From NCBI GenBank assembly GCA_933228675.1, contig OW121740.1:33572292-33636291 (forward strand): a stretch of 64,000 nt of DNA. Reading direction: 5' to 3'. The notes beneath the pieces were generated by a model that was not told the origin of the DNA, did no database searches, and was given only the letters and a program-made list of their open reading frames with translations. The first letter of the stretch is position 1; each line of letters opens with the position of its first letter. The position numbers were made by a program, and so were the translations under genes. Positions 23,029-36,800 of this stretch are shown here, in pieces. This DNA is from Stomorhina lunata. Its lineage: Eukaryota > Arthropoda > Insecta > Diptera > Rhiniidae.

Positions 23029-23206
23029 TGAACTAAAACTGAACTAGAACTAAACTAGAACTGAACTAGAACTGAAATAGAACTGAACTAGAACTGAACT
23101 AGAACTGAACTAGAACTGAACTAGAACTGAACTAGAACTGAACTAGAACTGAACTAGAACTGAACTAGAACTGAACTAGAACTGAACTAGAACTGAACTA
23201 GAACTG
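23029..23206 (+). repeat. 11-bp tandem array, GAACTAGAACT unit, about 16 copies
   Basis: GAACTAGAACT repeats head to tail with one early A-for-C type variant ('gaactgaaatagaac'). The 11-bp period and the CTAG core are shared with the much larger array at 60421-61678, although the rest of the unit differs. Confidence 0.95.
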
Positions 23207-24796
23207 AATCAGAATTTAAAGAAATATTCTGTAATGAAGCTGAATTGAAAAAATTTGCAATAACTTAACCTTAAATAAAACATTACAAAACTTTGGCATT
23301 AATGACCCAAAGTTTTCTGAACACTTCAGCAATTAACTGATGAAATCCTAATCCTTATCATGTCCATTAGTTGATGAAATGCTCAAGACAAATGACTTTA
23401 AGAAACGCAATAATAGATTTCATCTGCAATATTATCACAACTGTGTGGACTTTAGTACGATGTATATATCTTAGAGCTAATTAAATTAATTAACTAAAAC
23501 TATTCTTAAATACACAAAAGTTTGCCTTTAATTTCATTTTATAACTATTAAAGATAACATTGTGCCATAGCATTTTGCTGAGGTTCTAAAACAAGCAGAT
23601 TTTAATTATCCTTATTTTTTGGTTTAATTATCCTTATTTTTTGGTTTCTTATCCTTCAAACTAAGCAAAAATTGGCTTTTGTTTTGTCCGTCAATATGCC
23701 AAAATGTTGGGGGTTTTTCTTTTATTTTTCGTATTTTCTTCCCCACAACTAATTAACAGTTTTTGGTTTTCTTCTTTGTTTTTCCATTGTGGCAAAATTT
23801 TTATTATCTTCTTGACTTTTTTTCTGTTTGTTTTTCTTTATTTTCAACTTAATTCCCTTTGCTAATGTTGATCATTGGAAAACTTAAGCAATTTTCTGAT
23901 TATTAAGTTCAATGCAGTTTTGTTGGCCATTTGATCCCTTAGAGTATTATTTTCTTAGAAAAACACTTCATTCATTTTGTTTAACTTCATTTTTCTTATA
24001 ATAAGAAAATACTGTTTTTTTTTATTCACATTTTTTGTACTTGCATGTCTGTTTATTTAACATAAGTAATCCCTTTGGACTAAAGCTAACACGCAATTTG
24101 GAAACCATGCAAGTGTCTTTAAAGCTGGGGTAGAAAGTTATGCTTTTTGAAGAAAAAAAAACAAAAACCATTAAGACCAACTCACTTTAAAACTATTTAC
24201 TTCTTATACAACTAAATCTATTTGCATACGTTCACTTGTTTAATTAACTATTATTCTTTAATCAAAGTGATAATTATATTATTGACTGTAATTATTTCCA
24301 CTAGTTAAAGAAATGAAAAACTTAACAATGAAATTCAATTATCTTTAAAGTTCCAGACTTACCTTAACATTAGATTCATTAATGTTCACTTCGTATCATG
24401 CATGCATGGAGGATATTTAAGTTTTTATATTATTTCCAACTGTAATTAAAAGAAAGGGGGGAAATATAAGTGAATATTGGTAACAATATAAAAATACTAT
24501 AAAATGTTATTGCAATAATTAAGAAATTAGTTATTTTTGCTGTCCTCAATTGAATCCCCAAAAACATGCAAAACCTATTGAGAGCCTATATTCAATACCG
24601 ACTATAAACCAAAAAGAAAATTTATAACAAGAGACAAAAAACTGTTTAATATCCAAAATATTTAAATATAATTCAATACTTCTTCTACAATATATTTAAG
24701 CCAAAGTTTTAAAATAGATTTCTACCCTACGATTTTTATCACCGAGACATTGCCACTTACATACGCAATTATCATCAGGTACGATCAATAATGAAC
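23207..24796. other. Unique AT-rich stretch
   Basis: No coding frame or shared repeat was recognised. It includes a short direct duplication 'ttaattatccttattttttgg' at about 23601-23645 and long T-rich runs. Confidence 0.5.
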
Positions 24797-24931
24797 TTAG
24801 CTACCTTTGGGTTCAATATCATACCACACTACTTCGGGTTTCTTTTTAGAAGTCCAAATACGAAAAGGGAAATAGCACTTTTTAACATCGACGCTCTTTT
24901 CGACTCCATCACGAAGACCCTTGAGAGTTTC
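24797..24931 (-). other. 44-codon frame with coding-like composition, unidentified
   Basis: The minus strand is open from 24931 and ends at a TAA at 24797-24799. It reads LRDGVEKSVDVKKCYFPF, then RIWTSKKKPEVVWYDIEPKGS. Codon use is mixed and GC content is clearly higher than the flanks, unlike the random frames elsewhere. There is no upstream start codon: a stop lies just before it and the satellite S3 begins immediately beyond, so it could be a terminal exon or a truncated relic. I do not recognise the protein. Confidence 0.3.
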
Positions 24932-24944
24932 TTATTTCTTTAGG

Positions 24945-27632
24945 AAATTTTACAAAAATGTCTAATTATTATTGGACATTTTTTTAAAATTTATCGTTTT
25001 TTTTTTACAGGAAATTTTTTAAAAAAGTTTTTATTTTTATAGGAAATCTTTCAAAAAATTTCTCATTTTTATAATATTTTTTTTTAATTTCTTAGTTCTA
25101 CTCGTTTTTTTTTTTAATTTTCTTATTTTTATAAAACATTTTTAAAAAAATTTTTATTTTTAAAAGAAATTTTACAAAAACTTCTAATAAAAATAGGAAA
25201 TTATTCAAAAATTTGTATACGAAATTTTTCAGAAATTTGCTATTTTTATAGGAAATTCTTCAGAAATTTTCTATTTTTATACAAATTTTTCAAAAATTTC
25301 CTATTTTTATAGAAAATTTTAAAAATTTCCTCTTTTTATAGAAAATTTTTAAGCAAATTCCTATTTTTATATAAAATTTTTCAAAATTTTCCTATTTTTA
25401 TAGGACATTTTTCAAAAATTTCCTATTTTTATAGGAATTTTTCCAAAAATTTCCTATTTTTATAGGAAATTTTTCAAAAATTTCCTATTTTTATAGGAAA
25501 TTTTTCAAAAATTTCCTATTTTTATAGGAAATTTTTCAAAAATTTCCTATTTTTATAGGAAATTTTTCAAAAATTTCCTATTTTTATAGGAAATTTTTCA
25601 AAAATTTCCTATTTTTATAGGAAATTTTTCAAAAATTTCCTATTTTTATAGGAAATTTTTCAAAAATTTCCTATTTTTATAGGAAATTTTTCAAAAATTT
25701 CCTATTTTTATAGGAAATTTTTCAAAAATTTCCTATTTTTATAGGAAATTTTTCAAAAATTTCCTATTTTTATAGGAAATTTTTCAAAAATTTCCTATTT
25801 TTATAGAAAATTTTTCAAAAATTTCCTATTTTTATAGGAAATTTTTCAAAAATTTCCTATTTTTATAGAAAATTTTTCAAAAATTTCCTATTTTTATAGG
25901 AAATTTTTCAAAAATTTCCTATTTTTATAGGAAATTTTTCAAAAATTTCCTATTTTTATAGGAAATTTTTCAAAAATTTCCTATTTTTATAGGAAATTTT
26001 TCAAAAATTTCCTATTTTTATAGGAAATTTTTCAAAAATTTCCTATTTTTATAGGAAATTTTTCAAAAATTTCCTATTTTTATAGGAAATTTTTCAAAAA
26101 TTTCCTATTTTTATAGGAAATTTTTCAAAAATTTCCTATTTTTATAGGAAATTTTTCAAAAATTTCCTATTTTTATAGGAAATTTTTCAAAAATTTCCTA
26201 TTTTTATAGGAAATTTTTCAAAAATTTCCTATTTTTATAGGAAATTTTTCAAAAATTTCCTATTTTTATAGGAAATTTTTCAAAAATTTCCTATTTTTAT
26301 AGGAAATTTTTCAAAAATTTCCTATTTTTATAGGAAATTTTTCAAAAATTTCCTATTTTTATAGGAAATTTTTCAAAAATTTCCTATTTTTATAGGAAAT
26401 TTTTCAAAAATTTCCTATTTTTATAGGAAATTTTTCAAAAATTTCCTATTTTTATAGGAAATTTTTCAAAAATTTCCTATTTTTATAGGAAATTTTTCAA
26501 AAATTTCCTATTTTTATAGGAAATTTTTCAAAAATTTCCTATTTTTATAGGAAATTTTTCAAAAATTTCCTATTTTTATAGGAAATTTTTCAAAAATTTC
26601 CTATTTTTATAGGAAATTTTTCAAAAATTTCCTATTTTTATAGGAAATTTTTCAAAAATTTCCTATTTTTATAGAAAATTTTTCAAAAATTTCCTATTTT
26701 TATAGGAAATTTTTCAAAAATTTCCTATTTTTATAGAAAATTTTTCAAAAATTTCCTATTTTTATAGGAAATTTTTCAAAAATTTCCTATTTTTATAGGA
26801 AATTTTTCAAAAATTTCCTATTTTTATAGGAAATTTTTCAAAAATTTCCTATTTTTATAGGAAATTTTTCAAAAATTTCCTATTTTTATAGGAAATTTTT
26901 CAAAAATTTCCTATTTTTATAGGAAATTTTTCAAAAATTTCCTATTTTTATAGGAAATTTTTCAAAAATTTCCTATTTTTATAGGAAATTTTTCAAAAAT
27001 TTCCTATTTTTATAGGAAATTTTTCAAAAATTTCCTATTTTTATAGGAAATTTTTCAAAAATTTCCTATTTTTATAGGAAATTTTTCAAAAATTTCCTAT
27101 TTTTATAGGAAATTTTTCAAAAATTTCCTATTTTTATAGGAAATTTTTCAAAAATTTCCTATTTTTATAGGAAATTTTTCAAAAATTTCCTATTTTTATA
27201 GGAAATTTTTCAAAAATTTCCTATTTTTATAGGAAATTTTTCAAAAATTTCCTATTTTTATAGGAAATTTTTCAAAAATTTCCTATTTTTATAGGAAATT
27301 TTTCAAAAATTTCCTATTTTTATAGGAAATTTTTCAAAAATTTCCTATTTTTATAGGAAATTTTTCAAAAATTTCCTATTTTTATAGGAAATTTTTCAAA
27401 AATTTCCTATTTTTATAGGAAATTTTTCAAAAATTTCCTATTTTTATAGGAAATTTTTCAAAAATTTCCTATTTTTATAGGAAATTTTTCAAAAATTTCC
27501 TATTTTTATAGGAAATTTTTCAAAAATTTCCTATTTTTATAGGAAATTTTTCAAAAATTTCCTATTTTTATAGGAAATTTTTCAAAAATTTCCTATTTTT
27601 ATAGGAAATTTTTCAAAAATTTCCTATTTTCA
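24945..27632 (-). repeat. 31-bp A/T-tract satellite array S3, inverted orientation, about 86 copies
   Basis: The unit is the exact reverse complement of S1 and S2 (CCTATTTTTATAGG with AAATTTTTCAAAAATTT). The first 450 bp are degenerate and the rest is nearly invariant, with rare TATAGAAAA variants near 25805, 25866, 26674 and 26735. It ends abruptly at about 27632 in 'cctattttcatattttt'. With S2 it forms a large inverted pair around a 3.3-kb spacer. Confidence 0.95.
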
Positions 27633-28750
27633 TATTTTTATTCGTAGGATGATCGAGCTAACAACAGAAAAAAAAAATAATTGTTCCTCAAGCAAAGTCT
27701 AAAACCTCAATTTTCTTTTCTATTTAGGTATTTTCATTTTATACCTTAAAGCCCCTACAACACTATTATAATTTTTTTATACTTTTTAAATTATTTATAA
27801 AAATATATTTAACATGAATTTGAATACTTAATCCCCTTTTAAGGCCACAGAAGTTTTCTAAAAAGTTTTAGTTGAAAAAAAAAAATTCTATAAATTTTCT
27901 AAACATTTAAAACGAAATGGGTGTAAACTTACTGACCAACCTAAACAAGAAAAAATTGTACCTTATACATTAAAAATTTTCCATACAATGACTGACACGT
28001 TCGACTATTTATTTCTGCCCACAAATAATTGTAACAAAATGCTTTTTGTTAAATCTGATACGGAGCTCTACTCTTATCCTTAAAAAAAAAACTAAACAAA
28101 AAAATACAATGAAAAACACAATAACATCAACTACATACAACAATATTCACAAGAACAAAGAAAATGTGAGCAGACTATGGAAAATTATACATTTTGCTTG
28201 ACAAAATTACCTACATAAGTCAAGGAAGAGAAAATTAAATGAAGACAAAAAAAAAATTGTATGAAATACCATAAAGAACTAAGAAGGAAGAACTTGTTCA
28301 ACCATTACATTAAGGCTAACATTAAAACAGAACCGAAATACTATATCGATTCATACAAACATACACTGAGACAAATTGGTGTGAGTGTTTGTATTTACTA
28401 TATTTAGAAGTTTGGTTAATGTCTTATAGAAATCATGTCTTGGTAATATTGTTAATGATTTTCGAAAAATTGTTTTCGTTTTTTTTGTTTTGTTTAGTTT
28501 AAGATAAGCAGCTTAAAGCTATTTGTTTAGTCTTTTTCAAACTATCAATAATTTCTATATGCTCTTAACAGATTTTCACATGGTATATAATCAGACAAAC
28601 TTGATCTTTATAATAGAATAGAAACACATACAAAAGGCTCATAATACGTGCGTGTGTAGAAGATATCCTCTTGTGTATTCAATATAAATATATGACCATT
28701 TCTCATATTTTTTAAATATTCCTCAAATTTGCTTAAATTGTATTATTTAA
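27633..28750. other. Unique AT-rich stretch
   Basis: Nothing recognised; no frame of note and no shared repeat. Confidence 0.5.
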
Positions 28751-28754
28751 ATTG

Positions 28755-29195
28755 TAAAAATTTTCGATAAAAAAATTTTTCTATAGAAAAATTTCCGACA
28801 AAAAAATTTTTCCAAACACAAATTTTCGATAAAAATATTTTCTATAGAAAAATGTTCAATAAAAAAATTTTTCTATAGAAAAATTTTGAAAAAAAAAAAT
28901 TCTTCTCCAGAAAAATCTTCGAAAAAACAATTTTTTTATAGAAAAATTTTCGATAAAAAAATTTTTCTATAGAAAAATTTTCGATAAAAAAATTTTTCTA
29001 TAGAAAAATTTTCGATAAAAAAATTTTTCTATAGAAAAATTTTCGATAAAAAAATTTTTCTATAGAAAAATTTTCGATAAAAAAATTTTTCTATAGAAAA
29101 ATTTTCGATAAGAAATTTTCTATAGAAAAATTTTTGATAAGAACATTTTTTTATAGAAAAATTTTCGATAAGAAAATTTTTTTATAGAATAATTT
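28755..29195 (+). repeat. 31-bp satellite array, TTTTCTATAGAAAA type, about 14 copies
   Basis: The anchor CGATAAAAAAA recurs at 28951, 28982 and 29013, exactly 31 bp apart, each followed by TTTTTCTATAGAAAAATTTT. Edge units are degenerate. It shares the period with all the other satellites and the palindromic TTTTCTATAGAAA with the array at 6001-8703. Confidence 0.93.
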
Positions 29196-30477
29196 ACCAA
29201 ATTTACCAAAATTAACCAAGAAATTGCATTTGCTACCAATAAAATATAACTAAAGTTACATAACGAATACCTAATATTCAATAATTCTTAGATGATTCAA
29301 ATATAGAAGATATATAACAAAACTTGTTTTTCTTAACGATAAACAGAAAACCGAGAAATGCTAATATATGAAAGTGTTGAAATTTGTGTAAGCATGAACA
29401 TGGATATTCATGTATGAGTATTTTATGGATGAAACCATTCATTAACATGTCACGTCAATAGAACACAAAACAATCTAATGGTTTGCTTATGATTTTTATC
29501 TTGGCTTTTAAAGAACACAACAATACATCTTCAAACAAATACACATATACACTTACACATTATAACTCACATGGTTACAAAACAAATAAGATTTCATGTT
29601 AAAAGCTGAGAAAAAAAGGACCAGGCAATTGTTGTTAGAATGAAGACCATAAAAAAGTACCATGAATTATACTATATATTATCCTATAAATATATTTCTA
29701 TAGATCCGTTTAAACACCCATGTCAACTGTAATGTAAAGAAGAAAAAAAAAAAATAACTAAAATAGGATCTCAATATGACACATACAAGAACACGTAGAA
29801 TATTTATTAGAAAATGGCAAAACACACAAAACTAATACCATAGACATTAAGTCTGTTACCAAGGCAAACAACCAACCAAACCAGCAACTAAACGGAATTT
29901 GACTGACCACTGGTCAATGACCACCCTCAACTACATTTGTATAGTAAATATCTAAATACTTTAATTTATTTGAATCCTTATACGAATATATACCATTTAA
30001 CCCAGTTAACCATTGTTGTTACATTCTTCGGAAATACATTCATTGTAGAATTTTTTTCTTGTCTACACACACGTCTTCAATATTTAATTTATTCAATTGT
30101 TAAAGAAACCAGCAAAATACATGGGGATCAGAGCAATATAAATAGTTAAAGGCTAAATATGTTGGTTAAATTAAGAATAAATACATTAGAAGTCAATATG
30201 ATAATGGACGATTGCGGTTAATTTTGTAATTAGAAGAACAAATTGGAATGGACTGTCATTTGGTGGAGGTTAAGGTGTTTATGTATGTGCATATGTTAAT
30301 AATTTCTTTGAACAAAGTTTTATGCTTTAGTTCGCTCAAGGTGGATGAATGTTAGAACTCTTTTAAGATATTGTTGCAAGTTTTTTTTACCATAATATGA
30401 AAAATTAGGTTATATATGGCTAAAGCTTTATTATTCTTTAATATACAACTTGGTTACAAAATAAGATAAAATTGACT
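29196..30477. other. Unique AT-rich stretch
   Basis: A 70-codon frame at 29937-30149 is unremarkable. No repeat family was recognised. Confidence 0.5.
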
Positions 30478-31322
30478 TTTTTTTTGGCTGTACCGAATCT
30501 TATGTACCCACCATCAAATTGTATTACATTAAGAATCATATCTCACATATCTACGAGGGTGAAGCAAATTCAAAATGTGGACCAAATTCGAAAACAATTG
30601 TTATGCTACTTAGTATTGTTGGTTAAAATATTTGCACTAAATTAGCTTGCAGTAACTTTGTAGTTTAAGATTTAAAAGTATCTAAGTGGTTTCCCTAGTA
30701 TTTACTTTGCACAAAATAGAGTCTCATAACCTAATTAAATATGAACCAATTTTGCTTATTTTAAACACACAACTTTTTCAAAATATTGAAAATATTTTTG
30801 TTAAATTTTGACAATCTAGCTCTTTTGGTTAAGGCAATATCGCGCTTTTATCTAACAAACAGACGCACATTAAAGCCATTTTCCTTTTTGTACTTTTGTG
30901 TTTCCGTAAGTTTTTTATATTGGAACTATGGTCATATGTTGACCGATTGTAACAAAATTGTTCACACTGGCTGGCAATGACATAGAACTTCACTACACTT
31001 TTATTTAGTGGCTATAGCTATTATCGTTTTTTTGTTATATTTTAGGTGGAATTTAGTCTGTTTTCGTAAGTGTTTTATATGGAAGCTATGGTTCGAAATT
31101 TTATACGCTACCGCATACTTATATTAGACTTATATATACTTAATTTTTACCTGTTACAGTTTGTCAATTATTATGGGTGCTATGGTCAAATGTCAACCGA
31201 TTTCGCCCAATTTCAACACCCAAATTTTCGAAAAAATAAAGAATAATTCAGTTTCAGTGGCCTAGCTTCTTTTGTTTAGGCCCTATCGTGCCTTCGGACA
31301 GATAGACAGACAAACAGACAGA
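30478..31322 (+). mobile_element. Family E interspersed repeat
   Basis: It begins with a degraded form of the family hairpin ('ggctgtaccgaatcttatgtacccacc') and carries 'ccgtaagttttttatattgg', 'gaccgattgtaacaaaattg' and 'ggtcaaatgtcaaccgatttc'. It ends in a short CAGACA run at 31300-31322, which abuts satellite S4 directly. Confidence 0.8.
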
Positions 31323-32432
31323 CAAATGTTTTCCTATAAAAATAACAAATTTTGAAAAATTTTATACAAAAATAAGAAACTTTTCCTATACGAAAAAAAA
31401 ATTTAAAAACTTTCAATGAAAATAAGAATTTTTTAAAAAATTTGCTATAAAACTATGAAATTTTTAAAAAATTCCTATGAATTGAAGAATTTTTGGAAAA
31501 ATTTCCTATAGAAATAAGAAATTTTTCTATAGTAATAAGAAATTTTTAAAAAATATTCAATAAAAATAAGAAATTTTTGAAAAATTTGTAAAAAAAAAAA
31601 TTTTTAATTTATCATAAAAATAGAAAGTTTTTGATAAAATTCCTATAAAAATAGGAAATTTTCGAAAAATTTCCTTTAAAATGAGAAATTTATGAAAAAT
31701 TTTCTCTAACAATATTCTTTAAAAAAATTCCCACAAAAATATGAAATTTTTGAAAAAATTCCTATAAAATAAATGTTCTTATAAAAAAAATAAATTATTG
31801 AAAATTTTCTTATATAAATAACAAACTTTTAAAAAATTTCCTGTAAAAATAACAAACTTTTGAAAAATTTCCTATAAAAATAAGAAATTTTAAAAAATTT
31901 ATATAAAAATAAGAAATTTTTCTTAAATAGAAATATTGAAGAAAATACTATAAAAATAAGAAATTTCTGAAAAATTTCCTATAAAAATAAGAAAATTTTG
32001 AAAAAATTATATAAAACTAAGCAATTTTTTTTTTAAATTTCCTACAAAAATAAGAAATTTTTGAAAAATTTCCTATAAAAATAAGAAATTTTTGAAAAAT
32101 TTCCTATAAAAATAAGAAATTTTTGAAAAATTTCCTATAAAAATAGGAAATTTTTGAAAAATTTCCTATAAAAATAAGAAATTTTTGAAAAATTTCCTAT
32201 AAAAATAAGAAATTTTTGAAAAATTTCCTATAAAAAGAAGAAATTTTTGAAAAATTTCCTATAAAAATAAGAAATTTTTGAAAAATTTCCTATAAAAATA
32301 AGAAATTTTTGAAAAATTTCCTATAAAAATAAGAAATTTTTGAAAAATTTCCTATAAAAATAAGAAATTTTTGAAAAATTTCCTATAAAAATAAGAAGTT
32401 TTTGAAAAATTTCCTATAAAAATAAGAAATTA
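31323..32432 (+). repeat. 31-bp A/T-tract satellite array S4, AAGAAA subtype
   Basis: Same orientation as S1 and S2 but with a diagnostic change: ATAAGAAATTTTTG in place of ATAGGAAATTTTTG. The first 700 bp are degenerate. From about 32040 to 32430 the units are nearly identical. It ends abruptly before 'attaatattgataaaattg'. Confidence 0.93.
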
Positions 32433-33899
32433 ATATTGATAAAATTGAAGTTGTACCATAAAATATAAACACCGATGCTAGAAATTTAAAATTTAATTAA
32501 AATCTTGACAATTTTTTCATACATTTCAAATGCCACTAAAAGTTTCTGTATAACAAATACCAACAATTGAAATTGTTTGCCCTTTTATATAAGTTAACAA
32601 TTCATAATATCGAAATTATTTCCAAACAAAAAAAGATAAAAATAAACAACTACTTCAAACAATTAGGTTCTCAATTGTTCAAATTTTTTTTTTTAGCTGA
32701 AATAAAAATTCAACTTAACAAAAATTAATTTGATGCCCTTTTTTGGAGGATAATACTAGCAAAAGAGCTAAAAATGCCTGTGAAGAAAGAATGAGGAAAC
32801 ATTATAAAAAGCCATGTTTAAAGAGTAAGTAAATATTGAATCAGTTGCCAATTAACTTTTATGGAGTGTATTAAAAAAAAAAAAAACTAGAATGTTAAAT
32901 GAAAATACAATAAAAAAAATCAACAATTTAACAAAAGAAAATATGAGAAAAAAGGGTTATCTGCTGATAACTTTTAATATTGGCCCAAAAATCAGGCAAG
33001 CATATAAACACGTACAACAATATGTGGGATACGCTAAGCAATTTCCGGCTACTTCTTAATAACATTTTCCTTTATATCCTACTTTCCTTTCGTTCCTTCT
33101 CTGTCGTTTGTCCTGAAGTAGTTATCCCTTTCGTTTTGGCCAACCACATCAATACATTGAAATATTTTTACTCAAATAAAGACTTTAAAGCCCTATTTAA
33201 GGTGAAATAAAGTGAAAATCTATCTCAACTATACTCTCTACTTACTATGGACTAAATTTACAACAAACTCTAACTGACACACATACATACATATATATAC
33301 CCATATTACTAGAGTAGGATCTGTATCTGTCCTTCATCATAAAAAAGGATTGTTGCTGTTGTCGTTACTACGGTTGGCAGGAATGAAAATAAACGAAAAA
33401 TCAAATAAAAAAACAAGAAAATTGTTACGGCGAAAAAAAAAAAAAACGGAACGAGTTGCCCTTTTTTCCAATTCACTGCATGCATACAAGTGAAAAAATT
33501 TTTATTTGAATTTCAACAGCACCAAACAATAGCGTAAGCAGAAAATTAAAAGGGAATACTCAAAAAGATATTTAGATGATATTAGATGAAAGCAAGAACT
33601 TTAATTTAAGTATGTTTCCCTCATTGGCTTAAGACAGCCATTTTTAGTCTGCCAATTAGCTTTAATGTCACATCTTTTCTTAATTCTTTGAATTCTCTTT
33701 AATTGTAGTTGTGGGCTTAATATCATTACAGATTTTCAGCCAACGCTATTTTTAAGTAACGTACATTTTTATCACATTCTTCCTCAACATTAAAGTTCCA
33801 TTTTACAATTTTATACCTAAGCTATATGTAGTTATATTAGGCAGGTTCGAAAAAAGTTATTGGCCCCTTAAAATTTGCAAAATCGATCTTGATTTTGAT
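32433..33899. other. Unique AT-rich stretch
   Basis: Spacer between the inverted arrays S4 and S5. A 76-codon frame at 32980-33210 has no recognised similarity. Confidence 0.5.
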
Positions 33900-36800
33900 A
33901 AAAAAAATATTTTTTCTTTTCAAAAAATTCTTATTTTTATAGAAATTTTTTCAAAAATTTCACATTTTCAAAGGAAGTTTTTGCAAAAATTTCTTATTTT
34001 TAAAGTAAATTTTTAAAAAATTTCTTATTTTTTATAGAAAATTTTTCAAAAATTTCTTATCTTTATAGGAAATTTTTCAAAAATTTCTTATTTTTATAAG
34101 AAAATTTTCAAAAATTTCTTATTTTTATAGGAAATTTTTCAAAAATTTCTTATTTTTATAGGAAATTTTTCAAACATTTCTTATTTTTATAGGAAATTTT
34201 TAAAATTTCTTATTTTTATAGGAAATTTTTAAAAAATTTCTTATTTTTATAGGAAATTTTTAAAAAATTTCTTATTTTTATAGGAAATTTTTAAAAAATT
34301 TCTTATTTTTTTAGGAAATTTTTCAAAAATTTCTTATTTTTTTAGGAAATTTTTGAAAAATTTCTTATTTTTTTAGGAAATTTTTCAAAAATTTCTTATT
34401 TTTATAGGAAATTTTTCAAAAATTTCTTATTTTTATGGGAAATTTTTCAAAAATTTCTTATTTTTATAGGAAATTTTTCAAAAATTTCTTATTTTTATAG
34501 GAAATTTTTCAAAAATTTCTTATTTTTATAGGAAATTTTTCAAAAATTTCTTATTTTTATAGGAAATTTTTCAAAAATTTCTTATTTTTATAGGAAATTT
34601 TTCAAAAATTTCTTATTTTTATAGGAAATTTTTCAAAAATTTCTTTTTTTTATAGGAAATTTTTCAAAAATTTCTTATTTTTATAGGAAATTTTTCAAAA
34701 ATTTCTTATTTTTATAGATAATTTTTCAAAAATTTCTTAATTTTATAGGAAGTTTTTCAAAAATTTCTTATTTTTATAGGAAGTTTTTCAAAAATTTCTT
34801 ATTTTTATAGGAAATTTTTCAAAATTTTTTTAATTTTTATAGGAAATTTTTCAAAAATTTCTTATTTTTATAGGAAATTTTTCAAAAATTTCTTATTTTT
34901 ATAGGAAATTTTTCAAAAATTTCTTTTTTTTATAGGAAATTTTTCAAAAATTTCTTATTTTTATAGATAATTTTTCAAAAATTTCTTAATTTTATAGGAA
35001 GTTTTTCAAAAATTTCTTATTTTTATAGGAAGTTTTCCAAAAATTTCTTATTTTTATAGGAAGTTTTTCAAAATTTTTTTAATTTTTATAGGAAATTTTT
35101 CAAAAATTTCTTATTTTTATAGGAAATTTTTCAAAATTTTCTTATCTTTATAGGAAATTTTTCAAAAATTTCTAATTTTTATAGGAAATCTTTCAAAAAT
35201 TTCTTATTTTTATAGGAAAATTTTCGAAAATTTCCTAATTTTATAAGGAATTTTAAAAAAATTTCCATTTTTATAAGAACATTTTTTTTTAATTTCCCAT
35301 TTTTATAAGAAAACTTTTATTTTGATAAGAAAATTTTGAACAATTTTTTATTTTAATACGAAATTTTTCAACATTTTTTTTTTATTTATATAGAAAATTT
35401 TTTAAATATTTCTGATTTTTATAGCAAATTTTTCAAAAATTTTCTATTTTGACAGAAAAATTTTCAAAAATGTCTTATTTTTGTATGAAATTTTTCCAAA
35501 ATTCTTATTTTTAAAGAATTTTTTTTAAAAAAATTATTATATTATTGGAATCTTTTTTGCGAAAATTTCTTATTTTTACAGGAAATTTTTAAAAAATTTC
35601 ATAATTTTTTAGGAAATCTTTTAAAATTTTTTTATTTTTATAGTATTTTTTTAAGTTTCTAATTTTAATAGGAAATTTTTAAAAAATTTCTTAATTTTAT
35701 AAGAAATTTTTAAAAAATTCCTTATTTTTATAGATAAATTTAAAAAAATGTTCTATTTTTATTAGAAATTTATAAAAAACTCTTATTTTTATAAGAAAGA
35801 TTTCAAAAATTTCTAATTTTGTATGAAATTTTTTAAATATTTATTTTCTTTTATAGGAAACTTTTCAAAAATTTCTTATTTTTACAGGCAATTTTTCAAA
35901 ATATTTTTAATTTTATAGGAAATTTTTCAAAAGTTCTTATTTTTATAGAAATTTTTTTAAAAATTTCTTATTTTTATAGGAAATTTTTGAAAAACATCTT
36001 GTTTTCAATGATTTCTTGTTTTTATAGAAAATTTTTAAAAAAATTCCTATTTTTATTAGAAATTTTTAAAAATTTCTTATTTTTACATTAAATTTTTGCA
36101 ATTTCTTATAATTTTTTTAAAGTTTCTTATTTTTATAGGAAATTTTTTAAAAATTTCTTATTTTGATGGGAAATTTTTCCAAAATTTCTTAATTTTATAG
36201 GAAATTTTTCAAAAAATTAAAAAGTTTTTCAAATTTTCTTATTTTTATAGGAAATTTTGGCAAAAATGTCTTATTTTTATAAACGGTTTTCAAAAAAAAA
36301 ATTATATTTTATGGGATATTTTTCAAAAATTTTATATGGAAAATTTTTCAAAAATTTTCGATTTTATAGAAATTTTTCAAAAATTTCTTATATTTTTTAT
36401 GAAAATTTTCAAAAATTTTATATTTTACGGAAAATTTTTCAGAAATTTTATATTTTATAGAAAATTTTTCAAAAATTTCTTATTTTTATAGCAAATTTTG
36501 AAAAAAATTCTTACATTTATAGCAAATTTTTCAAAAATTTCTTATGTTTATAGGAAATTTTTCTAAAATTTATTATTTTTATATGAAATTTTCCAAAAAA
36601 TTTTTACTTTTATATGAAATTTTTCAAAAATGATTTATTTTTGTATGAAATTTTTCACAAATTTTCTAATTTTATAGGAAATTTTTCAAAAATTTCTGTC
36701 CTTATAGGAAATGTTTGAAAAATTTGTTATTATTAGAGGCAATTTTTTAAAAATTTATAATTTTTATAGCAAAATTTTGAAAAATTTTCCTATTTTTATA

